Of a DNA stretch of 15,941 bases, positions 6,992-14,164 are shown in pieces. Source of the DNA: DSQQ01 sp964443075 (GTDB taxonomy: Bacteria; Chloroflexota; Anaerolineae; 4572-78; J111); assembly GCA_964443075.1 (NCBI GenBank), contig CAYUCB010000156.1, positions 1-15,941 of the forward strand, in the 5' to 3' direction. Numbering within the stretch: position 1 is the first letter of the stretch; the number at the start of each line of letters is the position of its first letter. The position numbers and the translations under genes are program-made. The notes under the pieces were generated by a model that worked only from the letters and a program-made list of their open reading frames with translations, was not told the origin of the DNA and made no database searches.

Positions 6992-9900
6992 CTACTTCTT
7001 ATCTTTGGGCCAGGAGTCATCAATTTCCTTAAGAACAGTATCCAGGTCGGAGGCGCCGCTGATATAATCGGTCATACCTTTCCAGAAAGAACCGGCCCCA
7101 ACTTCGCCGGGCATCAGGTCAGAAGCGTCAAAGCGAACGCTGTCGGCGGCTAAAATCATGTCGGCGATACCCTTGTCCATGACGCTACCGTACCACTCCA
7201 GTTTAGAGTCTTTGTGGGGCGAAATCGCGCCACCGGCTCGCACCCAGCTTTCAACGCTGGCCCCGGTGCTGAAGTATTCCATCAGGGCGCGCACTTCGGG
7301 GCGGTCATTGGTCATGGCCATGATGTCAGCCGCAACCAAAACAGGCTTGCCATAGGCTTCATCAATGGGCGGCAGGTAGAAGAAATCGTAATCTTCGCCC
7401 GCGACCAGACCCTCGCCAAAGAAGTCGGTAATCCAACCGGCCTGCATATGGAGCCAGCACTTGGGTGGGTTGTTAAACATGGGCACGGGCGAGTCGCCGA
7501 TAAAGGTGGTCACAATCTGCTTTGGCCCGCCATAAACATATTTTTCATTGAGCCAGATTTTGGACATGATCTCGGCGGCATTTTTCACCTCCGGGGAACT
7601 GAAGGGCAGTTCGCCGGTAATCCACTTGTCGTAATTTTCCAGCGAGGTGGTGCGCAGCAGGATGTTTTCCATCCAGTCGGTGGCGACCCAACCGGTGGCG
7701 TTGCCGCTTTCAATGCCAATGCACCAGGCGGTATCGCCATCTTGGGCAATGGTGTCGGTCAGGGCCATCAACTCGTCCCAGGTTTTGGGGATTTCATAAC
7801 CGGCAGCTTCAAAGGCTTTTTTGGGATAAAAAACCATGCTCTTGCCCGCGGTGCGATGCCAAACTCCGGCCATAATCGGTTTGTCATCTGGCCCATTCAT
7901 GGTGGCCATATCCAGCCAGCCCTGGTTATAGTTGGCCTTAAGCCAATCCATATCCATAAAGGTGCTAACATCTACCACCTTGCCCCGGCGAGCCAGATCA
8001 GCCAGGAACCCGGGCTGAGGGAAATCAATGATGTCAGGCGTATTCCCCGCGTCTACCCGAATGTTCACTTGAGCTTCAAACTCTTTACTGCCGGTGTATT
8101 CAAAATCAATCCCGGTGGCTTTTTCAAAAGCTACCACTGACTGATTGAACTTTTGTTCGTCAGCACCCGTCATCGGGCCGATGACGGTGACTTTGGTCCC
8201 TTTAAACTCACCGGCCATAGCCCGCCCCAAGAACGAGTCGGGGTTATCGGCGGGAGAGGTGGTGGCGGCGGCTTCTTTAGTCGGTTCTGTAGTGGGTTCT
8301 TTAGCCGCTTCTTTGGTCGGTTCTTTAGTGGCTTCTTTGGTCGCTTCTTTAGTCGCTTCTTTAGTGGCTTCTTTGGTCGCTTCTTTAGTCGCTTCTTTAG
8401 TGGCTTCTTTAGTGGCTTCTTTAGTCGGTTCTGCTGTCGGTTCTTTGGTCGGAGCCGGGGCAGCGCTCCCTCCAGCAGGCTTGTACCACTTGTCCAGACC
8501 GTCTTGAATTTGCTTGGCCGCTTCATCGGGGGTGATGTCGCCGTTGATGACCTGGGCGCTGACCCCCCACAATTCGTTCTCCAGGTTCGGCTCGCCCCGA
8601 TTAAGAATCTGGTAGGAGTTACGGATGGTGGACTCACAATCCTTGCGCCAATCCACAAATTCCTGGGCTATCGGGTCGGTCAGCTTCACCTCACCCTTGG
8701 ACAGGGGGAAGAAGCCCGGCAGCGAATTGGCGTACAATTCTGCAAACTCCGGCGTCGTCATCCACTCCAGGAACATTTTGGCTTCTGCCGGGTGTTTGGT
8801 GCTGGCGTTCATGCCCATGGCGATATCGGTGTGGTCGCTGATGTAGCATTTGTCGGCCCCTTCCGGCAGCGGCGGCGGAAACGCTCCCAACGCAAAGTCG
8901 GCTTGATCATTGAATTGGGCGATGTCCCACGACCCCGCCGGATAAATCGCCGCTTTCCCCAACGTAAACAGGTTTTGCGAATCAGGATAGGCCTGCGCTT
9001 CAAAGCCATTCGCCAGGTAGGGGTTCCACTTCGATAGCGCTTCCCACGTGGCCACATACTGCGGGTCGGTGAATTTCTCCGTCCCGGCGATCAAGCCTAA
9101 TCGGCCGGCTTCGCCCTTCCAGTAGTTCGGCCCGATGTTCTGAAAGCCCATCGTCGCTGATTCCCACTGGTCTTTCGTCCCCATATCCAACGGGGTGTAC
9201 GTGCCGTCTGCCTTGATTTTGTCTAACAGAGCATAGAATTCCGCTTCCGTCTTCGGTTCTTCCAGGCCCAACTCCTTAAAGATGTCGGCGTTGTAGATAA
9301 AGCCGTGAATCACCGAGGCCATCGGCACACAGAACACGTTTTTGCCGTCATCGGTAATCCAGGCGCTCTTGGCGACGTCGCCAAAGTTATCCATCCCCGG
9401 CAGGTCGTTGAGCGAGGCCAGATTGCCTTTGTTATACAATGCCAGTGAGGCGTCAAACGGGCGGCAGGTAATCAAATCGCCCGCCGTGCCGCCTTCCAAC
9501 TTGGCGTTCAGGGCTGCGTTGTATTCGGTCGGCGCACTCGGCGCAAAGACCACTTCGATATCGGGATATTTCGCATTGAAAGCGGGAATAATCACATCCT
9601 GCCAGATTTTCAGGTCGTCATTACGCCAGCTTTCAATAGTCAGTTTGGCCGGGCTGGTTTCGGCGGCGGCGGCTTCAGCCGGTTTTTCGGCCGGAGCGGC
9701 GCTGCCTTCGGCCGGCTTGTACCATTTGTCCAGGCCGTCTTGAATTTGTTTGGCCGCTTCTTCAGGGGTGATGTCGCCGTTGATGACCTGGGCGCTGACC
9801 CCCCACAACTCGTTCTCCAGGTTCGGCTCGCCCCGATTAAGAATCTGGTAGGAGTTGCGGATGGTGGACTCACAATCCTTGCGCCAATCCACAAATTCCT

Positions 9901-11122
9901 GGGCTATCGGGTCGGTCAGCTTCACCTCACCCTTGGACAGGGGGAAGAAGCCCGGCAGCGAATTGGCGTACAATTCTGCAAACTCCGGCGTCGTCATCCA
10001 CTCCAGGAACATTTTGGCTTCTGCCGGGTGTTTGGTGCTGGCGTTCATGCCCATGGCGATATCGGTGTGGTCGCTGATGTAGCATTTGTCGGCCCCTTCC
10101 GGCAGCGGCGGCGGAAACGCTCCCAACGCAAAGTCGGCTTGATCATTGAATTGGGCGATGTCCCACGACCCCGCCGGATAAATCGCCGCTTTCCCCAACG
10201 TAAACAGGTTTTGCGAATCAGGATAGGCCTGCGCTTCAAAGCCATTCGCCAGGTAGGGGTTCCACTTCGATAGCGCTTCCCACGTGGCCACATACTGCGG
10301 GTCGGTGAATTTCTCCGTCCCGGCGATCAAGCCTAATCGGCCGGCTTCGCCCTTCCAGTAGTTCGGCCCGATGTTCTGAAAGCCCATCGTCGCTGATTCC
10401 CACTGGTCTTTCGTCCCCATATCCAACGGGGTGTACGTGCCGTCTGCCTTGATTTTGTCTAACAGAGCATAGAATTCCGCTTCCGTCTTCGGTTCTTCCA
10501 GGCCCAACTCCTTAAAGATGTCGGCGTTGTAGATAAAGCCGTGAATCACCGAGGCCATCGGCACACAGAACACGTTTTTGCCGTCATCGGTAATCCAGGC
10601 GCTCTTGGCGACGTCGCCAAAGTTATCCATCCCCGGCAGGTCGTTGAGCGAGGCCAGATTGCCTTTGTTATACAATGCCAGTGAGGCGTCAAACGGGCGG
10701 CAGGTAATCAAATCGCCCGCCGTGCCGCCTTCCAACTTGGCGTTCAAAGCCGCGTTGTACTCCGCCGGCGCAGCCGGGGCAAACACGACCTTAACATTGG
10801 GGTACTTCTTGTTGAAAGCGGGGATAATCACATCTTGCCAGATTTTCAGGTCGTCATTGCGCCAGCTTTCAATGGTTAAGGTGACTTCTTCTCCGGCGGC
10901 AGGAGCCTCGGCCGGGGCTTCGGCTTTGGCCTCTTCAGTCGGGGCCGCCTCGGTTTTGGCTTCTTCGGTTTTGGCCGCTTCGGGTTTAGCTTCGGTGGGT
11001 TTAGCTTCTTCTTTAGCCGCCGGTTCGGTCGGTTTTGCGGGAGCCGGGGTCTGGGTCGGAGCGCAGCCCACCAGCCATACCGCCAGCACAATCATCAATA
11101 GAACTAACAATTTTTTAGACAT
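6992..11122 (-). CDS. Triple-domain fused sugar-binding lipoprotein of a CUT1 ABC transporter
   Basis: A 1376-aa extracytoplasmic solute-binding protein, about three times the usual 400-450 aa. Layout: lipoprotein signal 1-20 with lipobox LVGC (Cys20); A/E/K/P/T-rich stalk 21-79; binding domain 1 about 80-470; short A/E/P linker; domain 2 about 493-882, near-identical to domain 1 with a shift of 412 residues; a TKEA-type repeat linker about 888-960; domain 3 about 970-1376, unrelated in detail to the first two. Domains 1-2 are CUT1 type (LTIESWRNDDLKIWQ start, PAGSWDIAQFN, EAKMFLEWMT). Domain 3 (TVIGPMTGADEQKFN, CIGIESGNATGWVATDW) resembles the alpha-glucoside-binding AglE group from memory. 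Only one signal peptide exists, so all three domains sit on one lipid anchor. Start ATG has AAAGGAGG about 10 nt upstream. The linkers look like retained stalks of once-separate lipoproteins. Reading frame is intact; assembly error cannot be excluded. Confidence 0.93.
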   Translation of the reverse strand: MSKKLLVLLMIVLAVWLVGCAPTQTPAPAKPTEPAAKEEAKPTEAKPEAAKTEEAKTEAAPTEEAKAEAPAEAPAAGEEVTLTIESWRNDDLKIWQDVIIPAFNKKYPNVKVVFAPAAPAEYNAALNAKLEGGTAGDLITCRPFDASLALYNKGNLASLNDLPGMDNFGDVAKSAWITDDGKNVFCVPMASVIHGFIYNADIFKELGLEEPKTEAEFYALLDKIKADGTYTPLDMGTKDQWESATMGFQNIGPNYWKGEAGRLGLIAGTEKFTDPQYVATWEALSKWNPYLANGFEAQAYPDSQNLFTLGKAAIYPAGSWDIAQFNDQADFALGAFPPPLPEGADKCYISDHTDIAMGMNASTKHPAEAKMFLEWMTTPEFAELYANSLPGFFPLSKGEVKLTDPIAQEFVDWRKDCESTIRNSYQILNRGEPNLENELWGVSAQVINGDITPEEAAKQIQDGLDKWYKPAEGSAAPAEKPAEAAAAETSPAKLTIESWRNDDLKIWQDVIIPAFNAKYPDIEVVFAPSAPTEYNAALNAKLEGGTAGDLITCRPFDASLALYNKGNLASLNDLPGMDNFGDVAKSAWITDDGKNVFCVPMASVIHGFIYNADIFKELGLEEPKTEAEFYALLDKIKADGTYTPLDMGTKDQWESATMGFQNIGPNYWKGEAGRLGLIAGTEKFTDPQYVATWEALSKWNPYLANGFEAQAYPDSQNLFTLGKAAIYPAGSWDIAQFNDQADFALGAFPPPLPEGADKCYISDHTDIAMGMNASTKHPAEAKMFLEWMTTPEFAELYANSLPGFFPLSKGEVKLTDPIAQEFVDWRKDCESTIRNSYQILNRGEPNLENELWGVSAQVINGDITPDEAAKQIQDGLDKWYKPAGGSAAPAPTKEPTAEPTKEATKEATKEATKEATKEATKEATKEATKEATKEPTKEAAKEPTTEPTKEAAATTSPADNPDSFLGRAMAGEFKGTKVTVIGPMTGADEQKFNQSVVAFEKATGIDFEYTGSKEFEAQVNIRVDAGNTPDIIDFPQPGFLADLARRGKVVDVSTFMDMDWLKANYNQGWLDMATMNGPDDKPIMAGVWHRTAGKSMVFYPKKAFEAAGYEIPKTWDELMALTDTIAQDGDTAWCIGIESGNATGWVATDWMENILLRTTSLENYDKWITGELPFSSPEVKNAAEIMSKIWLNEKYVYGGPKQIVTTFIGDSPVPMFNNPPKCWLHMQAGWITDFFGEGLVAGEDYDFFYLPPIDEAYGKPVLVAADIMAMTNDRPEVRALMEYFSTGASVESWVRAGGAISPHKDSKLEWYGSVMDKGIADMILAADSVRFDASDLMPGEVGAGSFWKGMTDYISGASDLDTVLKEIDDSWPKDKK
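8270..8449 (-). repeat. 12-bp in-frame minisatellite encoding TKEA linker
   Basis: Fifteen consecutive four-residue units: TKEP, TAEP, eight TKEA, TKEP, TKEA, AKEP, TTEP, TKEA. At DNA level the unit on the plus strand is GCTTCTTTAGTC with A/G and C/G variants. A 36-bp higher-order block (three units) appears twice, indicating expansion by slippage or unequal exchange. The unit is a multiple of three, so copy-number change alters linker length without breaking the frame. The peptide should be flexible or helical and charged, separating domain 3 from domain 2. Confidence 0.9.
8478..9642 (-). repeat. Direct repeat copy encoding binding domain 2
   Basis: Aligns with 9714-10878 at a constant offset of 1236 bp (412 codons). 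Between 8622 and 9510 (889 bp) I found no difference from 9858-10746. At 9511-9575 about 20 substitutions occur in 65 bp, then few. On the other side (8485-8621) about seven differences occur. The change from no divergence to high divergence is abrupt. Confidence 0.93.
9714..10878 (-). repeat. Direct repeat copy encoding binding domain 1
   Basis: Partner of the 8478-9642 copy. It encodes the domain nearest the lipid anchor. The protein differences from domain 2 are concentrated in the first 30 or so residues of the domain (for example FNKKYPNVKVVFAPAAPAEY against FNAKYPDIEVVFAPSAPTEY), plus an E/D and an E/G change near the end. Confidence 0.93.
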
Positions 11123-11171
11123 TTAAAATCTTCCTCCTTTGGTATCAACATCCATTTTAGAAACTTTTTAC

Positions 11172-11287
11172 GTATCTTCTCAAAAAATCGGGGAATGGCC
11201 CACTTCGACAAGCTCAGTGTGCCTATCATACTACAGCAGCCTGAGCCTGTCGAAGGCTGCTTTTACCCCAAGTTATTGAGAAGATAC
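11172..11287. mobile_element. 116-bp MITE-like element with 8-bp target site duplication
   Basis: Terminal inverted repeats GTATCTTCTCAA (11172-11183) and TTGAGAAGATAC (11276-11287) match perfectly over 12 bp and continue imperfectly to about 26 bp. The element is flanked immediately on both sides by CTTTTTAC (11164-11171 and 11288-11295), a perfect 8-bp direct repeat expected from transposition. Inside is a second inverted repeat, CTTCGACAAGCTCAG (11203-11217) against CTGAGCCTGTCGAAG (11241-11255), one mismatch. No transposase is encoded, so movement would need a helper element elsewhere. Several IS families make 8-bp duplications; the parent family is not identified. It ends about 40 bp upstream of the binding-protein gene. 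Confidence 0.75.
11225..11253 (-). promoter_or_regulatory. Candidate sigma-70 promoter inside the MITE-like element
   Basis: On the minus strand TCGACA (11248-11253) and TATGAT (11225-11230) are separated by exactly 17 bp; each matches the sigma-70 consensus at 5 of 6 positions. It points towards the binding-protein gene and would give a leader of about 95 nt. No better promoter was seen nearer the start codon. The -35 box lies in a repeated word of the element, so this could be coincidence. Confidence 0.45.
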
Positions 11288-11626
11288 CTTTTTACGGTCA
11301 AAATACAAATTACTTATTGCACAACACCTCCTTCCAAACAGGCGTTAAAATTTCCGTACCATTGTTTCGATAGGACACAGATGGCGCAGATTTCACGGAT
11401 TTTCACCGATCAGCATTTTTGCAGATTTTACAAATGTCACTCTGAGCGAAGCGAAGAGTCCCTACCATCTCACATTTTCAACCAAGTTCTGGGGGATTCT
11501 TCGCTCCCTTTGGTCGCTCAGAATGACATAAGCAGTCAATAATGTAAAAAGCACAAAACTTCTGACCAATAAAAACCGGAAAAAAATTCGCGCAAATCCG
11601 GGTCATCCGCGTTTATCCGCGTCCGT
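11288..11626. other. Gene-free spacer between MITE-like element and deacetylase gene
   Basis: No convincing coding frame. It holds an isolated AAGGAGGTG sequence on the minus strand (near 11328-11336) with no open frame after it, a degenerate CAGATTTCACGGATTTTC direct-repeat word at about 11378-11413, the 11436-11527 inverted repeat, and a CCGCGTTTATCCGCGTCCG word at 11606-11624. These look like dispersed intergenic repeat debris. Confidence 0.55.
11436..11527. repeat. Imperfect inverted repeat with an 8-bp insertion in one arm
   Basis: Left arm 11436-11462 starts GTCACTCTGAGCGAAGCGAA. The reverse complement of 11491-11527 starts GTCATTCTGAGCGA and then carries an extra CCAAAGGG before continuing AGCGAAGAATCCC. 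Apart from that insertion and two mismatches the arms match over 27 bp. No clear target duplication flanks it. It resembles dispersed TCTGAGCG-type palindromes seen in many environmental genomes (from memory). Confidence 0.65.
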
Positions 11627-12475
11627 TTAGCTGACCCGCTCAAACCGGGCGCGAATATCGGCGGCAAAACGGTCAACAAACTGAAGTACATACGTGGGAA
11701 CATCCACCGCCGGCTCAAAGATGAGGGGGGTCAAATCCATGGCAAACGTCGTGCCGGTGGTGGCATCGGTGTAGTGCGAGGCGGTGTAGGTGGCGTGTGC
11801 CCGGCGGCGGCCCATCGTCGCCAGGTCGTACCGTTTGCCGCCGGTCACTTGCGAGTCAAACACGGCTACCAGGGCCATTTGCATATTTTCCAGAGCGGAA
11901 CAGTCAAAGGCCACTTTATCGCTGTCTACCAGCCAATCCAGGTCGCGCCACACTTCGCAGCCGTAGAGATGTTGGGGACGGTCGGCGGCGGGCAGGCGGC
12001 GAATGGCCTCAATCACCTTCAAGGTGACGCCGATGTGGGTATCGTGCTTATCGGCCAGGTTGTGGGTGTAGACCACCTGGGGCCGGGCCGCTTGCAGCAG
12101 TCGGGCGATGTCTTCAACCGGGGCCGGGTTGCCGCCATCTTTCACGGCACGGCTGGGGTAATCGAGCAGCACTTGCGCGGCGTATTCGCCCACAAAGGCC
12201 GCCTTTTTTTGCTCGACGATGCGCACGGCGTGCATCTCGTCATCGCTGTAATGCTGGTAGAGACCGCTGCGGGGTGAGCCACGCCCGTCGGTGACGACGA
12301 CGCCGGTAAACCACTTATCTTGACGTTGAAAGCACTGCAAAATACCATCAATCGCCATAATCTCCAAATCATCCTGGTGCGCCCCAAAGGCCATGTGGGT
12401 GGTGCGAGCCAGGGCGGCGTCAACGGGCAGGCCATCGGGGATATAAATTTGAGCGGTGTTAAGATTAAATTGCAT
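11627..12475 (-). CDS. PIG-L (LmbE-like) family zinc-dependent deacetylase
   Basis: A 282-aa predicted cytoplasmic metal-dependent de-N-acetylase. The family removes acetyl groups from GlcNAc-type amino sugars in molecules such as GlcNAc-inositol, GlcNAc-malate or chitobiose. The metal site is visible: AHQDD at 32-36 (His33, Asp36 as ligands, Asp35 as likely base) and HDTHIG at 144-149 (His147 as third ligand). The usual AHPDD is AHQDD here. No signal peptide, so it would act on imported or intracellular substrate. Start ATG has AGGAGG 5 nt upstream, a very strong site. It lies between the ROK-like gene and the binding-protein gene, suggesting an N-acetylated sugar as transport substrate. It is 504 bp from the binding-protein gene, so it may not share every transcript. 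Family sure, substrate unknown. Confidence 0.9.
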   Translation of the reverse strand: MQFNLNTAQIYIPDGLPVDAALARTTHMAFGAHQDDLEIMAIDGILQCFQRQDKWFTGVVVTDGRGSPRSGLYQHYSDDEMHAVRIVEQKKAAFVGEYAAQVLLDYPSRAVKDGGNPAPVEDIARLLQAARPQVVYTHNLADKHDTHIGVTLKVIEAIRRLPAADRPQHLYGCEVWRDLDWLVDSDKVAFDCSALENMQMALVAVFDSQVTGGKRYDLATMGRRRAHATYTASHYTDATTGTTFAMDLTPLIFEPAVDVPTYVLQFVDRFAADIRARFERVS

Positions 12476-12517
12476 GGTGTCCTCCTAACCTGGACAAGTT
12501 ACAACAAAACAAGAACC

Positions 12518-12592
12518 TTAACCATGAAGGTCATGAAGAACATGAAGGAATTTAAGCTTTTTCTTCATGAACTTCATGTCCTTCATGGTTAA
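12518..12592. repeat. CATGAAGG-word inverted repeat in the spacer
   Basis: TTAACCATGAAGG (12518-12530) pairs perfectly with CCTTCATGGTTAA (12580-12592). Further CATGAAG words in each arm continue the pairing with a few mismatches, giving arms of about 31 bp around an AAGCTT-centred loop. It sits between the end of the ROK-like gene and the ribosome site of the deacetylase gene. No U-tract is seen. It is built from a short repeated word, like other spacer repeats here. Confidence 0.7.
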
Positions 12593-12619
12593 TCAATTCC
12601 TAATCCTATCGAGAATCTT

Positions 12620-14017
12620 TCAGCCTAAGGCCGGTAGACTGGCGGCGGCGATGGATTGACCCACCCGGCGGCTTTTTTCATCGGGCAGTTGCAGGTTGAT
12701 ACGGGCGGCTAATTCTGGAAATTCGGCCCGTAACACTTCGTTGGCCCCATCTATAATCAAATTACCGCCCGAACCGGAAGTGACCCGGCCCAAAATCAGC
12801 ACGTGTCTCAAATCGTAAAAATCGGCGTAGTGGGCCACCGTGTACCCCAGGTAATAGCCAATGCTCTGCCAGATTTGCAGCGCTCCGGCGTGTCCGGCGG
12901 CCAATTTTTCCTGCACAAATTTAAGCTTTTCGGCGTCAACCAACCCCGCCGGAATTTCAATCCCGGCAGCCGGGGCCAGCCGAAAAACCGCCTGCTGCGA
13001 GAAGTAGAGCGCCCCTACCCCTTTATCGCCCGACCACTCATCGGCGGGGGCTTGGGGATTATAATCCACCGGGGCAAAAGCCAGCTCATTCAGCCAGCCG
13101 GTAATGTTGCCCTCGTGGTTGACATACCCGGCGGCCTCACTCGACCCCAGGGCCACGCCCAGCACCCGGTTATCCTCCAGCGACATCGAGCCGGCCAGGG
13201 CGGTCACATCGCCATCATTGACCACTTCCAGAGGCACGCCAAACTCATCGCGCAGGCGCAAAAACAGGCTGCGGATTTCGTCAAAGCGCTCGGCGGGCAC
13301 GCCTCTAAAGAGCGAAGCCACCATAGGCCGATTGTTCACATATATCCCCGCCGAACTGCCGCCGATGGCATCCAGCCGGGGCAGTTTGGCCTGGGCGGTT
13401 TTAAGGGCGGTTAAAATTTCCTGATAATGATAGTGGGGGTCGGTTTGGATGCGCGGCTGCCAGACCACTTCTTCGCTGTAAACCACCTGACCATCAGCCA
13501 CCGCCGAAACCTTGCGGTCCGACGCGCCCAAATCAAAACCGATGCGACAGCCATCCAGGTGACGGCCCAGGGGTCGGCCGCTTTCATTTTCCGGGGGCAC
13601 CTCGGCGGCGGCGCAGGTCACCACGGTAAAGGTGTTTTGGTAGACTTGCTCGCCCATAAAGGAATAATCAAAGTGGCGTTCGCCGGTAGGAGCGTAAAGT
13701 TGCTGGATGTATTCACCCACCGCCTGCGGCCCGCCGATATAAACTTTCCAGCCGCCGCGCTGCCACAGTAAAAACTTTACCAATCGTTCTACATACGGCA
13801 GGTTAGCCGCTGCCTGGGGATGACCGTCGGGAAACACCAGCGTTTCAAAACGTGAGACAGCCCCCTCGGCCCGTTCCAGGCCGATAACCAGGGGGACACC
13901 CGCCTGTGAGTCTTTTACCGCCTGCTGAAAAGCGCGATTCGCCAGCACCGCCGGGCGAAAGTTGTCATCAAGCGGAGGGGTAAATTTTGGTTTGATGAGA
14001 GTGAGAGGGTTAATCAT
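12620..14017 (-). CDS. Divergent ROK/ASKHA-fold protein with extra N-terminal domain (possible sugar kinase)
   Basis: A 465-aa protein whose C-terminal two thirds is ROK-like: a first phosphate loop GFDLGASDRKV at 160-170, GGSSAGIY at 219-226, and a sugar/Asp motif VVNDGDVTALAG at 265-276 with Asp268 in the position of the usual catalytic base. Typical ROK kinases are about 300 aa; here about 155 residues precede the fold and I recognise no domain in them. The zinc motif CxCGxxGCxE is missing, and the second phosphate loop, normally GTGxGxG, reads ALGSSEAAGY, so kinase activity is uncertain. Start ATG at 14017 follows GGAAG with acceptable spacing; an upstream in-frame ATG at 14092 lies in a repeat-filled spacer and adds an implausible leader. 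Lying between the repressor and deacetylase genes, it may phosphorylate or sense the imported sugar. Confidence 0.75.
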   Translation of the reverse strand: MINPLTLIKPKFTPPLDDNFRPAVLANRAFQQAVKDSQAGVPLVIGLERAEGAVSRFETLVFPDGHPQAAANLPYVERLVKFLLWQRGGWKVYIGGPQAVGEYIQQLYAPTGERHFDYSFMGEQVYQNTFTVVTCAAAEVPPENESGRPLGRHLDGCRIGFDLGASDRKVSAVADGQVVYSEEVVWQPRIQTDPHYHYQEILTALKTAQAKLPRLDAIGGSSAGIYVNNRPMVASLFRGVPAERFDEIRSLFLRLRDEFGVPLEVVNDGDVTALAGSMSLEDNRVLGVALGSSEAAGYVNHEGNITGWLNELAFAPVDYNPQAPADEWSGDKGVGALYFSQQAVFRLAPAAGIEIPAGLVDAEKLKFVQEKLAAGHAGALQIWQSIGYYLGYTVAHYADFYDLRHVLILGRVTSGSGGNLIIDGANEVLRAEFPELAARINLQLPDEKSRRVGQSIAAASLPALG

Positions 14018-14054
14018 AGGAGTTCTTCCAAATTTAAATAATTTTGTAAATAAT

Positions 14055-14116
14055 AACGTAAGGCGTAAAACGTAATGGCTGTAGATAATCACCCTTTACG
14101 TTTTACGTTTCACGTT
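14055..14116. repeat. ACGTAAAACGT-word inverted repeat in the spacer
   Basis: Arms 14055-14075 and 14096-14116 are reverse complements at 18 of 21 positions, each composed of CGTAAAACGTAA-type words, with a 20-nt loop. It lies in the 147-bp spacer between the repressor stop and the ROK-like gene. No U-tract follows in the direction of transcription. Confidence 0.65.
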
Positions 14117-14164
14117 TTACAGTAACATTTCTCCAACTGATAATGAAACACACCCATTTGATAA

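Noticed and set aside
7214..8140. A long plus-strand frame of about 300 codons opposite binding domain 3
   Set aside because: Antisense to a clear coding region, low-complexity composition and no recognisable motif or ribosome site.
8270..8449. Short regular repeats considered as a CRISPR-like array
   Set aside because: The unit is 12 bp, contiguous, without spacers, and in frame within a coding sequence.
8153..9037. Plus-strand frame with Phe/Gly/Arg repeats
   Set aside because: The repeats are the antisense reading of the TKEA minisatellite; no membrane-protein or silk-like family is implied.
11319..11345. AAGGAGGTG on the minus strand as the ribosome site of a small gene
   Set aside because: Frames beginning just after it stop within a few codons; it may be a chance match or a decayed start.
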